In this document: one piece after another, positions 1 through 8,206 of the stretch | Layout: every line of letters starts with the position of its first letter | Position numbering within the stretch: position 1 is the first letter of the stretch | Source of the DNA: Mycobacterium sp. 852002-51961_SCH5331710 | GTDB lineage: Bacteria > Actinomycetota > Actinomycetes > Mycobacteriales > Mycobacteriaceae | Reading direction: 5' to 3' | NCBI RefSeq assembly: GCF_001665535.1 | Contig: NZ_LZSQ01000056.1 | Coordinates: 45,766 to 109,765, forward strand | DNA: 64,000 nucleotides | Notes under the pieces: model-generated | The model's input: the letters and a program-made list of their open reading frames with translations, nothing else | The model's database searches: none | What the model was told of the DNA's origin: nothing | Program-made: the position numbers and the translations under genes

Positions 1-33
1 GGTGAGAAGATCGGAACACTGGTCACCACCTGA
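1..33 (+). CDS. pyrH: UMP kinase, C-terminal end (partial)
   Basis: The first 33 bases read in one frame as GEKIGTLVTT followed by TGA. This matches the usual end of bacterial UMP kinase, which phosphorylates UMP in pyrimidine nucleotide synthesis. The identification depends mainly on position, because pyrH directly precedes frr in mycobacteria and most bacteria. Only the last ten codons are inside the window, so no catalytic residue can be checked. The stop is followed by about 70 bases before the frr start. Confidence 0.7.
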   Translation, partial: GEKIGTLVTT

Positions 34-105
34 GACACCGGCGCGAGCGAGCGACGATGCGCACGCGCGAGCAGTGACCGACGCGCACAGACGAAGGAGA
101 AGGAC

Positions 106-663
106 GTGATCGACGAAACCCTCTTCGATGCCGAGGAGAAGATGGAGAAGGCGGTGTCGGTCGCACGCGATGACCTGTCCTCCATCCGCACCGGTCGCGC
201 CAATCCGGCGATGTTCGCGCGTGTCAACGTCGAGTACTACGGGTCACCGACGCCGATCACGCAGCTGTCGAGCATCAATGTGCCCGAGGCCAGGCTGGTG
301 GTGATCAAGCCGTACGAGGCGAACCAGTTGCGCAACATCGAGGACGCCATCCGCAACTCCGACCTCGGCGTGAACCCCACCAACGATGGCAACGTCATCC
401 GCGTGGCCATCCCGCAGCTCACCGAAGAGCGTCGCCGTGATCTGGTCAAGCAGGCCAAGGCCAAGGGCGAGGACGCCAAGGTCGCGGTGCGCAACATCCG
501 CCGCAAGGCGATGGAGGAGTTGCACCGCATCAAGAAGGACGGCGAGGCCGGCGAGGACGAGGTGGCCCGCGCGGAGAAGGACCTCGACAAGTCCACCGCC
601 ACCTACACCCACCAGATCGACGAACTCGTCAAGCACAAAGAAGGCGAGCTGCTGGAGGTCTAG
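106..663 (+). CDS. frr: Ribosome recycling factor
   Basis: The 185-residue product has the normal length of ribosome recycling factor, which with EF-G splits the post-termination ribosome in the cytoplasm. The start is a GTG preceded by AAGGAG at 94-99. The N-terminus [16 protein letters not shown], the [13 protein letters not shown] segment near residues 25-38 and the charged C-terminal helix ([18 protein letters not shown]) are typical of the family. The stop TAG shares its last base with the GTG start of cdsA, so the two genes are translationally coupled. The pyrH-frr-cdsA order is the conserved mycobacterial one. Confidence 0.97.
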   Translation: MIDETLFDAEEKMEKAVSVARDDLSSIRTGRANPAMFARVNVEYYGSPTPITQLSSINVPEARLVVIKPYEANQLRNIEDAIRNSDLGVNPTNDGNVIRVAIPQLTEERRRDLVKQAKAKGEDAKVAVRNIRRKAMEELHRIKKDGEAGEDEVARAEKDLDKSTATYTHQIDELVKHKEGELLEV

Positions 664-1541
664 TGACCGAACAGCACAAGGGTCCCGTGGCAGAGACGCC
701 GGTCGACGAACCGCCCAAGAAGAAGTCGCGGGCGGGCCGTGACCTGCCCGCCGCGATCGCGGTCGGCGTCGTGCTCGGCGCGGTGGCCATCGGCACGCTC
801 CTCTTCTGGCCGATCGGCTGGCTGCCGGTGCTGGCGGTGTTCATCCCCATCGCCACCCACGAGGTGATCCGCCGACTGCGCGAGGCCGGATACGACCTCC
901 CCGCCGTTCCATTGCTGCTGGGCGGGCAGGCGATGATCTGGCTGAGCTGGCCGTTCGGCCCGGCCGGGGTGCTCGGCGCATACGGCGGGACGATCGTCAT
1001 CTGCATGGTGTGGCGGCTCGTCGGGCACGGGCTGCGCCACCAGCCGGTCAACTACCTCCGCGACATCGCCGCCTCGGTGTTGCTGTCGACGTGGGTGCCG
1101 TTGTTCGCCAGTTTCAGTGCGCTGCTGATCTTCCAGGACCACGGCGGCGGACGGGTTTTCACGGTGATCGCGACCGTGGTGTTCGCCGACATCGGCGGCT
1201 ATGTGGCCGGAGTCCTGTTCGGCAAGCATCTGATGGCCCCGGCGATCAGCCCCAAGAAGTCGTGGGAGGGGCTGGGCGGTTCGATGGTGTTCGGCATCGG
1301 CGCCGCAGTGGTGTCGGTGACGTTCCTGCTCGACAAGCCGGCCTGGGTCGGCGTGCCGCTCGGGCTCATGCTCGTGATCACCGGTGTGCTCGGCGACCTG
1401 GTCGAGTCGCAGGTCAAGCGCGACCTCGGAATCAAGGACATGGGCACGCTGCTACCGGGGCACGGCGGCATCATGGACCGCATCGACGCGATGCTTCCGT
1501 CGGCGGTCGCGGGCTGGATCGTCCTGACCCTGCTGGCTTAA
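663..1541 (+). CDS. cdsA: Phosphatidate cytidylyltransferase
   Basis: This 292-residue membrane protein makes CDP-diacylglycerol from phosphatidate and CTP, the branch point for phosphatidylinositol, PIMs, cardiolipin and phosphatidylethanolamine. The N-terminal 30 residues are hydrophilic and basic, followed by several hydrophobic helices. The CDP-alcohol cytidylyltransferase signature is near the C-terminus: VKRDLGIKDMGTLLPGHGG followed by IMDRID. The GTG start overlaps the frr stop by one base. The TAA stop overlaps the stop of the convergent TetR gene by four bases, so the two transcripts must meet or terminate inside coding sequence. Confidence 0.95.
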   Translation: MTEQHKGPVAETPVDEPPKKKSRAGRDLPAAIAVGVVLGAVAIGTLLFWPIGWLPVLAVFIPIATHEVIRRLREAGYDLPAVPLLLGGQAMIWLSWPFGPAGVLGAYGGTIVICMVWRLVGHGLRHQPVNYLRDIAASVLLSTWVPLFASFSALLIFQDHGGGRVFTVIATVVFADIGGYVAGVLFGKHLMAPAISPKKSWEGLGGSMVFGIGAAVVSVTFLLDKPAWVGVPLGLMLVITGVLGDLVESQVKRDLGIKDMGTLLPGHGGIMDRIDAMLPSAVAGWIVLTLLA

Positions 1542-2131
1542 TCCGCGGTCAGATAGCGCTCGACGGTCGGGCCGACGAACGCCACCAGGTCGTCGACCGA
1601 CGTCGAAGCCATCGGCTCGATCTTGAGTTGGTAGCGCGCGAATGCCAGCCCCATGAGATGGCTGGCCACGAGTTCCACCCGTAGCTCGGCATCGTCGACG
1701 CCGAACTCTGCGGCGACCCGCTCGGCCATCGGGCCGGCGAGTGCGTCGTGTAACACCTTGCGCGCCATGGGTTGTATCGCCGCCGACCGCCACAACGTCA
1801 ACAGTGGTTCGAACGCGCCACCTTCGTCCCATCGCTCGAGGAAGCCACGCACCAGCCGACCGCCCACGTCGTCGGTGCCGTCGTCGAGGAGCGCATCCAG
1901 CTGGAACAGCGGGTGCTGCGGCCCGGTGAGCACGGAGGCGCCGAACAGCCCCTCCTTGTTGCCGAAGAAGTAGTACACCATCGCGACGTCGACACCCGCA
2001 TCGGCGGCGATCCGGCGCACGGTGGCGCGCTCGTAACCGTCGCGCATGAAAGTCTTCCTCGCCGCGTCGACGATGCGCTGTTTGCTCTCCCGGCCGGTGC
2101 GCCAGCGGCCCGCGCGCCTCTTCTCCGTCAC
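1538..2131 (-). CDS. TetR-family transcriptional regulator
   Basis: This is a TetR repressor of about 197 residues. A helix-turn-helix near residues 35-55 (AADAGVDVAMVYYFFGNKE) follows a basic N-terminus (KRRAGRWRTGRESKQR). The C-terminal domain (VERYLTAD end, many Leu/Ala helices) is of the common TetR_C type and gives no ligand clue. I chose the GTG at 2131. A TTG at 2152 is in frame but lies inside an operator-like palindrome. The gene faces a small methyltransferase-like gene, and two matching palindromes lie in the 90-base gap, so it probably represses itself and that neighbour. Confidence 0.88.
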   Translation of the reverse strand: MTEKRRAGRWRTGRESKQRIVDAARKTFMRDGYERATVRRIAADAGVDVAMVYYFFGNKEGLFGASVLTGPQHPLFQLDALLDDGTDDVGGRLVRGFLERWDEGGAFEPLLTLWRSAAIQPMARKVLHDALAGPMAERVAAEFGVDDAELRVELVASHLMGLAFARYQLKIEPMASTSVDDLVAFVGPTVERYLTAD

Positions 2132-2145
2132 CGGCCCAGAATACT

Positions 2146-2204
2146 TCAACACGTGTTGATGTAAGTGACCCGGCGGCGTAGCGTCGATTCTTCAACGTCT
2201 GTTG
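2146..2204. promoter_or_regulatory. Two operator-like palindromes between TetR and methyltransferase
   Basis: TCAACACGTGTTGA at 2146-2159 is a perfect 14-bp palindrome. A second, imperfect copy, TCAACGTCTGTTGA, lies at 2192-2205. Both are preceded by T and followed by TG, and their centres are about 46 bp apart. One copy covers the 5' end of the TetR gene and the other lies just before the AGGAGG ribosome site of the forward gene. This arrangement fits a TetR dimer binding twice to shut both divergent genes. Binding is inferred, not shown. Confidence 0.65.
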
Positions 2205-2224
2205 ATGAAAAAAAGGAGGATCCG

Positions 2225-2773
2225 ATGACCGAGACACGGAACCGTCGGCTGTGGTGGCGCCACGCGCTGTCGTTTCTCGTTGCGCCCGTGACGATGACGG
2301 TGTTCATCCCGGCGTTGATCGTGAGTTGGGCCGACATTCGACTCCCGGACTACGACTCGCCGTTGACCGTCGGCCTGCTGATCGTCGGGTGCCTGCTGGT
2401 CACCGGCGGCGTGGGGATGCTGCTATGGACCGTGTACCTGTTCGACCGGTTGGGCAAGGGCACGCTCGGCATCAACGACGTGATGGGTCAGCCGATCAAC
2501 CTGGTCGTGCACGGGCCGTATCGGCATGTCCGCAACCCGATGATCAGCGGGGTTGTCGCAATCTCGCTCGGGGAGGCGGCGATCGCGGCCTCGGGATGGC
2601 TGTTGCTCTGGGCCGCAACCTTTTTCGTGATGCTCACGACCGCCATCCAGCTGTGGGAGGAGCCGCATCTGGCCGAGCGCTTCGGTGAGGAGTACCTGAC
2701 CTACCGGCGCAACGTGCCGCGATGGCTGCCGCGCGTCACAGCGTGGCGGCCGCAGCCGTCACCGTCATCTTGA
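2225..2773 (+). CDS. Isoprenylcysteine/phospholipid methyltransferase-like membrane protein
   Basis: The 182-residue protein has about four membrane helices and the C-terminal pattern of small integral-membrane methyltransferases (ICMT/PEMT-like): GPYRHVRNPMISG near residues 98-110, then a hydrophobic pair and EEPHLAERFGEEYLTYRRNVPRW. In these families such Arg-Asn-Pro and Glu-Glu motifs bind S-adenosylmethionine. The substrate is unknown. The ATG follows AGGAGG at 2215-2220, a strong ribosome site. The gene is divergent from the TetR gene at 1538-2131 and likely repressed by it. It could also be a related reductase-type membrane protein; the methyltransferase call is moderate. Confidence 0.75.
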   Translation: MTETRNRRLWWRHALSFLVAPVTMTVFIPALIVSWADIRLPDYDSPLTVGLLIVGCLLVTGGVGMLLWTVYLFDRLGKGTLGINDVMGQPINLVVHGPYRHVRNPMISGVVAISLGEAAIAASGWLLLWAATFFVMLTTAIQLWEEPHLAERFGEEYLTYRRNVPRWLPRVTAWRPQPSPSS

Positions 2774-2800
2774 CCCTTTCGGCCTGCTCAGCGCGATAGC

Positions 2801-3805
2801 GTGCCGAGCGTGAAGCTGTCGTGCGCGCTCGTCACCAACCTCGATTCACCCGACCTCGTCGTCGAAGCCGAACGCCTCGGCTATCACCGGGCATGGCTCT
2901 ACGACTCGCCGGCCATCACCTCCGATGTCTGGGTCGCGCTGGCACTGGCGGTGCAGCGCACCTCGAGGATCGGGCTCGGCCCGGGTGTGCTGGTGCCGAG
3001 CCTGCGTCACCCGATGACGAACGCCGCGGCGCTCGCCAACCTGGCGGCCCTCGCGCCCGGGCGCGTCGCGGTCGCGGTCGGCTCCGGCTTCACCGGCCGC
3101 TACACGCTCGGGAAGAAACCCCTGCGCTGGGCGTACGTCGAGGAGTACGTCACGACTCTGCTGGGCCTGCTGCGCGGGGAGACCGTCCAATGGGACGGGG
3201 CAGCGATCCGGATGCTGCACACCGACGGATTCGTCGCCGACCGGCCGGTGGACGTCGAAGTCCTGATCGGCGCCGACGGCCCGAAGGGTACGGCCGTCGC
3301 CGAACGCGTCGGTGACGGCGTCTTCGCCGCCGGGGTGCCCAACCCGGCCGCCGCGGGCCGGCCCTACGCCCTGCTGCAGTTCGGCACCGTCCTCGACGAC
3401 GGTGAAGACCTCGCCAGCCCGAACGTGTTGAACCGGGCCGGACACGGTCTCGCGGTGGTGTTCCACGCGATGTACGAACGGATGGGCGCCGAGGCGCTGG
3501 CCGAATTTCCGGGCGGGCGCGAATGGGTGTCGGCGATCGAGGCGATTCCACCCGCCGAACGACATCTCGTGACACACGAGGGCCACCTGGTGCGGTTGAC
3601 GAAGGTCGACGAGGAAGCGGTCGGGCTGGCCGCAGATCTCCTGCCGCAGTTGACCTTCAGCGGAACCCCGGAGCAATTGCGTGCGCGGGTGGGCGAGTAT
3701 GCCGCCGGCGGCGTCACCGAACTGGTGTATCAGCCGGCCGGGCCCGACGTCGCCGGGGAGTTGGCCCGCATGATGTCCGCCATCGGCGAGGCGACCGCGC
3801 GCTGA
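2801..3805 (+). CDS. LLM-class flavin/F420-dependent oxidoreductase
   Basis: This 334-residue protein has the luciferase-like TIM-barrel pattern: a start of SCALVTNLDSPDLVVEAERL, then YHRAWLYDSPAITSDVW near residue 30, GLGPGVLVPSLRHPM near 60, and ALAPGRVAVAVGSGFTGR near 90. Such enzymes use FMNH2 or, commonly in mycobacteria, F420H2 for hydride transfer. The substrate is not predictable. Start choice is uncertain: GTG at 2801 or GTG at 2810, with no clear ribosome site. It follows the methyltransferase-like gene by 27 bases and may share its TetR-controlled transcript. Confidence 0.85.
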   Translation: MPSVKLSCALVTNLDSPDLVVEAERLGYHRAWLYDSPAITSDVWVALALAVQRTSRIGLGPGVLVPSLRHPMTNAAALANLAALAPGRVAVAVGSGFTGRYTLGKKPLRWAYVEEYVTTLLGLLRGETVQWDGAAIRMLHTDGFVADRPVDVEVLIGADGPKGTAVAERVGDGVFAAGVPNPAAAGRPYALLQFGTVLDDGEDLASPNVLNRAGHGLAVVFHAMYERMGAEALAEFPGGREWVSAIEAIPPAERHLVTHEGHLVRLTKVDEEAVGLAADLLPQLTFSGTPEQLRARVGEYAAGGVTELVYQPAGPDVAGELARMMSAIGEATAR

Positions 3806-3812
3806 GGCGGCT

Positions 3813-4175
3813 TCACTTCCCGCCCGCACCCTCGGCGGTCGCGCGCAGCCCCTCCCGCACCGTCACCAGGAATTCGGTCGCGGCGTCGAAGTCGGGCCGC
3901 GGGCCACACCGGGTCCAGATCTCGACGACGCACCCCGCAACCTGACGGACCCGGACGTTGCTGACCTGAGAAAGCACGCGAAGGAGGTCGAACGCCTGCT
4001 CGCCACTGAGGCCGAACGTCTGCATCAGCATCCCTTTGGCCTGTTCGATCACGGGCAGGCCGGTGAGCTTGTCCTGCAGCTGAGCGATTTCCACCCGCAG
4101 GCGTTCGGCCTCGGTGACCGGCGCAGCGGCCGCCGGTCGGGTGGCCCGATCGCCGTCGGACAAGGTGAGGGTCAT
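3813..4175 (-). CDS. ANTAR-domain RNA-binding antiterminator
   Basis: The 120-residue protein consists of a short Ala/Arg-rich N-terminus, a coiled-coil-like stretch (TEAERLRVEIAQLQDKL, about residues 20-37) and a single ANTAR domain (LPVIEQAKGMLMQTFGLS, then EQAFDLLRVLSQVSNVRVRQ, about 39-78). ANTAR domains bind paired hexaloop RNA hairpins and prevent transcription termination. There is no receiver or GAF sensor domain, so activation must come from elsewhere. Its ATG overlaps the TGA of the upstream FAD/Fe-S oxidase (ATGA at 4172-4175), making it the last gene of a translationally coupled operon. The link to that operon suggests feedback on its own mRNA or on another transcript, but this is inferred. 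Confidence 0.88.
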   Translation of the reverse strand: MTLTLSDGDRATRPAAAAPVTEAERLRVEIAQLQDKLTGLPVIEQAKGMLMQTFGLSGEQAFDLLRVLSQVSNVRVRQVAGCVVEIWTRCGPRPDFDAATEFLVTVREGLRATAEGAGGK

Positions 4176-7066
4176 TGTTTCTCCTTTCGATCTCGTAGGG
4201 CCTCGGCGAGGACGGAAGCGGTGTGACGCGGGGTGCGGTTCTCCATCAGGTCGCGGATCTGCGTTCGGCAGCTGAATCCGTCGGCGAGCACCATCGTCTC
4301 GGGGTCCGCTTCGCGCAATGCGGGTAACAGTTTGTCCTCGGCGCACGCCACCGATACGTCGTGATGTCCGCGCTGAAAGCCGAAATTCCCGGCAAGGCCG
4401 CAGCATCCGGCGTCGAGCACCTGGGCGTCGACACCGGCATCCTCGAGAATCGCTTTCTCGTCGGCGTAGTGCAGTACGGCGTGCTGGTGACAGTGCGGCT
4501 GCACGACCGCGCGGCCCCCGACGCGCGGAGGGTCCCAGTCGCCTGCCTTGCGGTGCAGAAGTTCACCGATCGTGTAGGTCTGTTCGGCGAGTCGATGCGC
4601 ATCCTCGTTGCCGTTCAACAGGTTTGTCGCATCGGAGCGGAACACCGCCGCGCAACTGGGTTCGAGCACGACGACCGGAGTGCCGGTGCGCAGCGCTGGC
4701 CGCAGGGCGCGCAGCGTCCGTGTCAGAACCTTCTTCGCGACACCGAGTTGGCCGGTCGAGATCCATGTGAGCCCACAGCAGAGTGATCGACCGGGAACGG
4801 TGACGGTGAAGCCGGCCGATTGGAGGACCTCGACGGCGTCGCGACCGATGCCCGGATCGAAGTTGTTGGTGAAGGTGTCGGCGAACAGGACGACCGACTC
4901 GCGTCCGTCTGTTCGCAACGGCTGATCACGCCACCAGCGGGTGAATCGTTGCGCCGCGAACCGCGGGAGGTCGCGATGCGAATCGATCCCGCCGATGGCC
5001 TTGACGGCTTCGTCCAGGCGCGGCATGTGGATCACGGCGTTGACGGCTCGAGGTGCGGCCGCGGCCATGCGAGCCCACAGCGGTATCCATCCCATGGTGT
5101 AGTGGGCCATCGGACGCAGTCGACGGTGATAGTGGTGAAAAAGGAACTCCGCCTTGTAGGTTGCCATGTCGACGTTGACCGGACAGTCGCTCAGACACCC
5201 CTTGCACGCCAGGCACAGATCGAGGGCGTCGCGGATCTCGGTGGACGCCCAGCCGTCGGTGATGACGTCTCGTTGCAGCATCTCAAACAGCAACCGCGCC
5301 CGCCCACGGGTCGAATGGTGTTCCTCTCCGGTGGCGCGATAGCTCGGACACATCACGCCGGACTCGTCACCCCGACACTTCCCGACACCGACGCACCGTG
5401 CGGCGGCGTGCGAGAAGCGGTGCCCGTCATCGGGGTACGCGAATGCCGTCGCCGGCTCGATCGGGAGATACCCGGTGCCGAATCGCAGGTTGTCGTCGAG
5501 CCGATACGGTTTGACGACCTTCCCCGGGTTCATCCGGTTGTCGGGGTCGAAGAGCGCCTTGGTCTTCTCGAACGCGCGAACGACGCGTTGGCCGAACATG
5601 ATCGTTAACAGTTCGCCGCGCGACTGACCGTCTCCGTGTTCCCCGGACAGCGACCCGCCGTAGTCGACGACGAGGTGCGCGGCGTCGTGGGCGAACCGTC
5701 TGTAGGCGGCGATGCCGTCGGCGGTGCGCAGATCGAACGGGATCCGGGTGTGCACGCAACCCTGGCCGAAATGTCCGTAGAGCGAGGATGTTCCGTAGCC
5801 GTAGCGGTCGAGCAGGGCGTGAAAGTCGCGCAGGTAATCACCCAGCCGGTGCGGCGGGACCGCCGCATCCTCCCAACCCTCATGCGTCTCGGGTCCGAAG
5901 GGTGGATAGGCCGTCGCGCCCAGTCCGGCTTCCCGGGCCGCCCACACCTGCTTCTTGTGTACCGGATCGCTGACGATCCTGGCGTCACAGTCGGCCGCGG
6001 CCTGCACGGCCTCGATCATCGCCTTGGCGCGGTGGTCGGCCTGATCCTGATCTTCTCCGTCCACTTGCACCATCAGCCAACCGCCCCCGCGGGGGAGCTG
6101 ATTGAGGGCCTGTTCTGCCAACCGCCGTGAATGCTCGAGTTCGACCAGCCGTTGATCGAGGCCTTCCAGCGCCGCGGGTTCGTGCTCGAGCACGACCGGC
6201 ACGGCGTCGGCGGCGGCGGCGATGTCGTCGAAGCCGAGTATTGCCAGCGCGCTCGCGGCGGGGCGGCGAACCAGGTCGATCTCGGCGCACAGCACGGTGA
6301 CGAGCGTGCTCTCGCTTCCGACCAATGCCTTCGCCAGGTCAAAGCCGTTGTCGGGCAACAGACTGTCGAGGTTGTATCCCGACACCCGCCGTGGAATGTG
6401 GGGGTAGCGGCTGCGAATGTCGTCCCCGAACTCGGTGACAACCGACCGCAGCCCACCGTAGATCTCGGCGAGCCGTCCTCCCGAGGCGATGATCCGGTCG
6501 ATGTCGCGGTCGTCGGTCGGACCGACCCAACGTTGAATGCCGTCGTAGGTCAAAATCTGAAGGGCGCGAACCGAGTCGACCATCTTTCCGTACGCCTGCG
6601 CGGTCGAGCCGCACGAGTTGTTGCCGATCATCCCGCCGATGGTGCAACTGACATGTGTGGACGGTTTCGGGCCCACCATCCATCCGGTGTCCGCGAGGTT
6701 GTCATTGAGAACGTCGAGCTTGATGCCGGGTTCGACCACCGCCGTGCCCCTGTCGACATCGACGGCGCGGATACGGGTGCAGTACTTGCTCCAGTCGAGC
6801 ACGACGGCGGCATTGCAGCACTGACCCGCCAAGCTGGTGCCGCCACCTCGCGACAGGACGGGAATGTCGTTGTCGCGGCACACCGCGATGGCCTCGACCG
6901 CATCGTCAGGCGTATGCGGCACGACGACGCCGATGGGAACCTGACGGTAGTTCGAGGCGTCGGTGGAGTAGGCCGCCCGCGAGCCGGGGTCGAATCGGAC
7001 CTCACCGGCGATGCGGCGGTCCAACTCGGCGGCGAGCGTGGAATAGAGCAGTGAGGAAGGGCTCAT
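4172..7066 (-). CDS. FAD-linked oxidase fused to 4Fe-4S/CCG-domain electron carrier (D-2-hydroxyacid dehydrogenase type)
   Basis: This 964-residue fusion oxidises a 2-hydroxyacid and passes electrons through iron-sulphur clusters. Residues 40-270 form a PCMH-type FAD domain with SRGGGTSLAGQCC at 72-84. The FAD-oxidase C domain carries GYGTSSLYGHFGQGCVH near 423-439 and SGEHGDGQSRG at 474-484. A ferredoxin-type segment has cysteines at 558, 564 and 573 and then C618, C621, C624 and C628 (CLACKGCLSDCP). The C-terminal GlpC-like part has two cysteine-rich CCG motifs (RSLCCGLTW and DAGCCGLAGNFG). The whole layout resembles E. coli YdiJ, a D-2-hydroxyglutarate dehydrogenase, so D-2-hydroxyglutarate, D-lactate or a sugar-acid product are candidates. 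It sits between an enolase-superfamily gene (15-base gap) and the coupled ANTAR gene. Confidence 0.9.
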   Translation of the reverse strand: MSPSSLLYSTLAAELDRRIAGEVRFDPGSRAAYSTDASNYRQVPIGVVVPHTPDDAVEAIAVCRDNDIPVLSRGGGTSLAGQCCNAAVVLDWSKYCTRIRAVDVDRGTAVVEPGIKLDVLNDNLADTGWMVGPKPSTHVSCTIGGMIGNNSCGSTAQAYGKMVDSVRALQILTYDGIQRWVGPTDDRDIDRIIASGGRLAEIYGGLRSVVTEFGDDIRSRYPHIPRRVSGYNLDSLLPDNGFDLAKALVGSESTLVTVLCAEIDLVRRPAASALAILGFDDIAAAADAVPVVLEHEPAALEGLDQRLVELEHSRRLAEQALNQLPRGGGWLMVQVDGEDQDQADHRAKAMIEAVQAAADCDARIVSDPVHKKQVWAAREAGLGATAYPPFGPETHEGWEDAAVPPHRLGDYLRDFHALLDRYGYGTSSLYGHFGQGCVHTRIPFDLRTADGIAAYRRFAHDAAHLVVDYGGSLSGEHGDGQSRGELLTIMFGQRVVRAFEKTKALFDPDNRMNPGKVVKPYRLDDNLRFGTGYLPIEPATAFAYPDDGHRFSHAAARCVGVGKCRGDESGVMCPSYRATGEEHHSTRGRARLLFEMLQRDVITDGWASTEIRDALDLCLACKGCLSDCPVNVDMATYKAEFLFHHYHRRLRPMAHYTMGWIPLWARMAAAAPRAVNAVIHMPRLDEAVKAIGGIDSHRDLPRFAAQRFTRWWRDQPLRTDGRESVVLFADTFTNNFDPGIGRDAVEVLQSAGFTVTVPGRSLCCGLTWISTGQLGVAKKVLTRTLRALRPALRTGTPVVVLEPSCAAVFRSDATNLLNGNEDAHRLAEQTYTIGELLHRKAGDWDPPRVGGRAVVQPHCHQHAVLHYADEKAILEDAGVDAQVLDAGCCGLAGNFGFQRGHHDVSVACAEDKLLPALREADPETMVLADGFSCRTQIRDLMENRTPRHTASVLAEALRDRKEKQ

Positions 7067-7081
7067 GTGGCGGTATCGCTT

Positions 7082-8206
7082 TCAGCTGACGCGGTAGGGC
7101 TCGAGGTCCGCACTGCGTACGGTCAGGCCGTGTCCCGGGCTGGCCGGGGGGCGGATTGCCCCGTCGATCGGCGACGTGGCGCCGTCGAAGTAGCGGGTCT
7201 CGATACGGGCGTGGTCGTGAAACCACTCGAGGTGTCGCAGATTAGGTGTTGCCGTGCCGACCGCGGCGTGCAGCCACGGCGCGCAGTGCGCCGACACTTC
7301 GAGGTGGTGTGCGGCGGCGAGTGCGGCCACCCGCTGCCATTCGGTGATCCCGCCGCACCGCGACGCGTCGATCTGCAGGCAGTCGACCGCGGAACACAAC
7401 GGTACGAAATCGGCCAGCCGATGGCCGTATTCGCCCGCGGTGACATCGGCGTCGACCGCGTCGCGAACGGCACGCAGACCAGAGACGTCATCGGATGAGA
7501 CGGGCTCTTCCAGCCAGGTGATCTCGAGGTCGGCGACCTCGGACATCAACCGCACGGCTTGTTTGGCGGTATAGCCGCCGTTGGCGTCGACCATCAGTGC
7601 GATCTCGTCGCCGATCGCGGCCCGGGCCTGACGCATCCGCGATACGTCGCGCCTCGTGCGGGTGCCCCACGACTGGCCGATCTTGATCTTTACGCGGGTG
7701 ACGCCGTGATCACGCACCCAACCGAGCAGTTGGTCCCGCATCTGGTGGGGGCCATACGTGGTGAACCCGCCACTCCCATAGACGGGAACGCTGTCGCGAA
7801 CGGCACCGAGTAGTCGGTGCAGCGGGATGCCAAGGACTCGGGCTTTGAGGTCCCACAGCGCCACGTCGACCGCGGAAAGCGCCTGTCCCGCAACGCCGCT
7901 GCGGCCGATGTTGCGCACAGCTTTGGCCATGGCGTCGAAGGTGGCCGCGACGTCGAGCGCATCCCGCCCCAGGACATGACCGGCGAGGCTACGCGTGATG
8001 ACGTCGGTGCTGGCCGGATGTCCGTACGTCCAGCCCGTACCGGTGATGTCGCCGCAGTCGGCGGTGACCACCACCAGCGTGGTGTGGTCCCAGGCGAGGG
8101 TCCCGTCGGCCTCCGGCGTGTCGGTGGGGATGCGGTACGCCGCAACGCGCAGCGCATCGACGGTCGCAGCGGGAATCACGGTACGGACGGCGTCGTCGGT
8201 GATCAT
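7082..8206 (-). CDS. Enolase-superfamily (mandelate racemase-like) dehydratase or epimerase
   Basis: The 374-residue protein has the two-domain enolase-superfamily layout. The barrel shows the KxK base (TRVKIKIG near residue 174), the metal ligands Asp in MVDANGGY, Glu in WLEEPVS and Glu in TAGEYGH, and a C-terminal His in SAHCAPWLH. These residues abstract the alpha proton of a carboxylate. Sugar-acid dehydratases and some racemases share this set, so the exact reaction is open. It overlaps the upstream ThDP enzyme by ATGA (8203-8206) and precedes the FAD/Fe-S oxidase. Together they look like a pathway for a hydroxylated carboxylic acid. Confidence 0.88.
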   Translation of the reverse strand: MITDDAVRTVIPAATVDALRVAAYRIPTDTPEADGTLAWDHTTLVVVTADCGDITGTGWTYGHPASTDVITRSLAGHVLGRDALDVAATFDAMAKAVRNIGRSGVAGQALSAVDVALWDLKARVLGIPLHRLLGAVRDSVPVYGSGGFTTYGPHQMRDQLLGWVRDHGVTRVKIKIGQSWGTRTRRDVSRMRQARAAIGDEIALMVDANGGYTAKQAVRLMSEVADLEITWLEEPVSSDDVSGLRAVRDAVDADVTAGEYGHRLADFVPLCSAVDCLQIDASRCGGITEWQRVAALAAAHHLEVSAHCAPWLHAAVGTATPNLRHLEWFHDHARIETRYFDGATSPIDGAIRPPASPGHGLTVRSADLEPYRVS

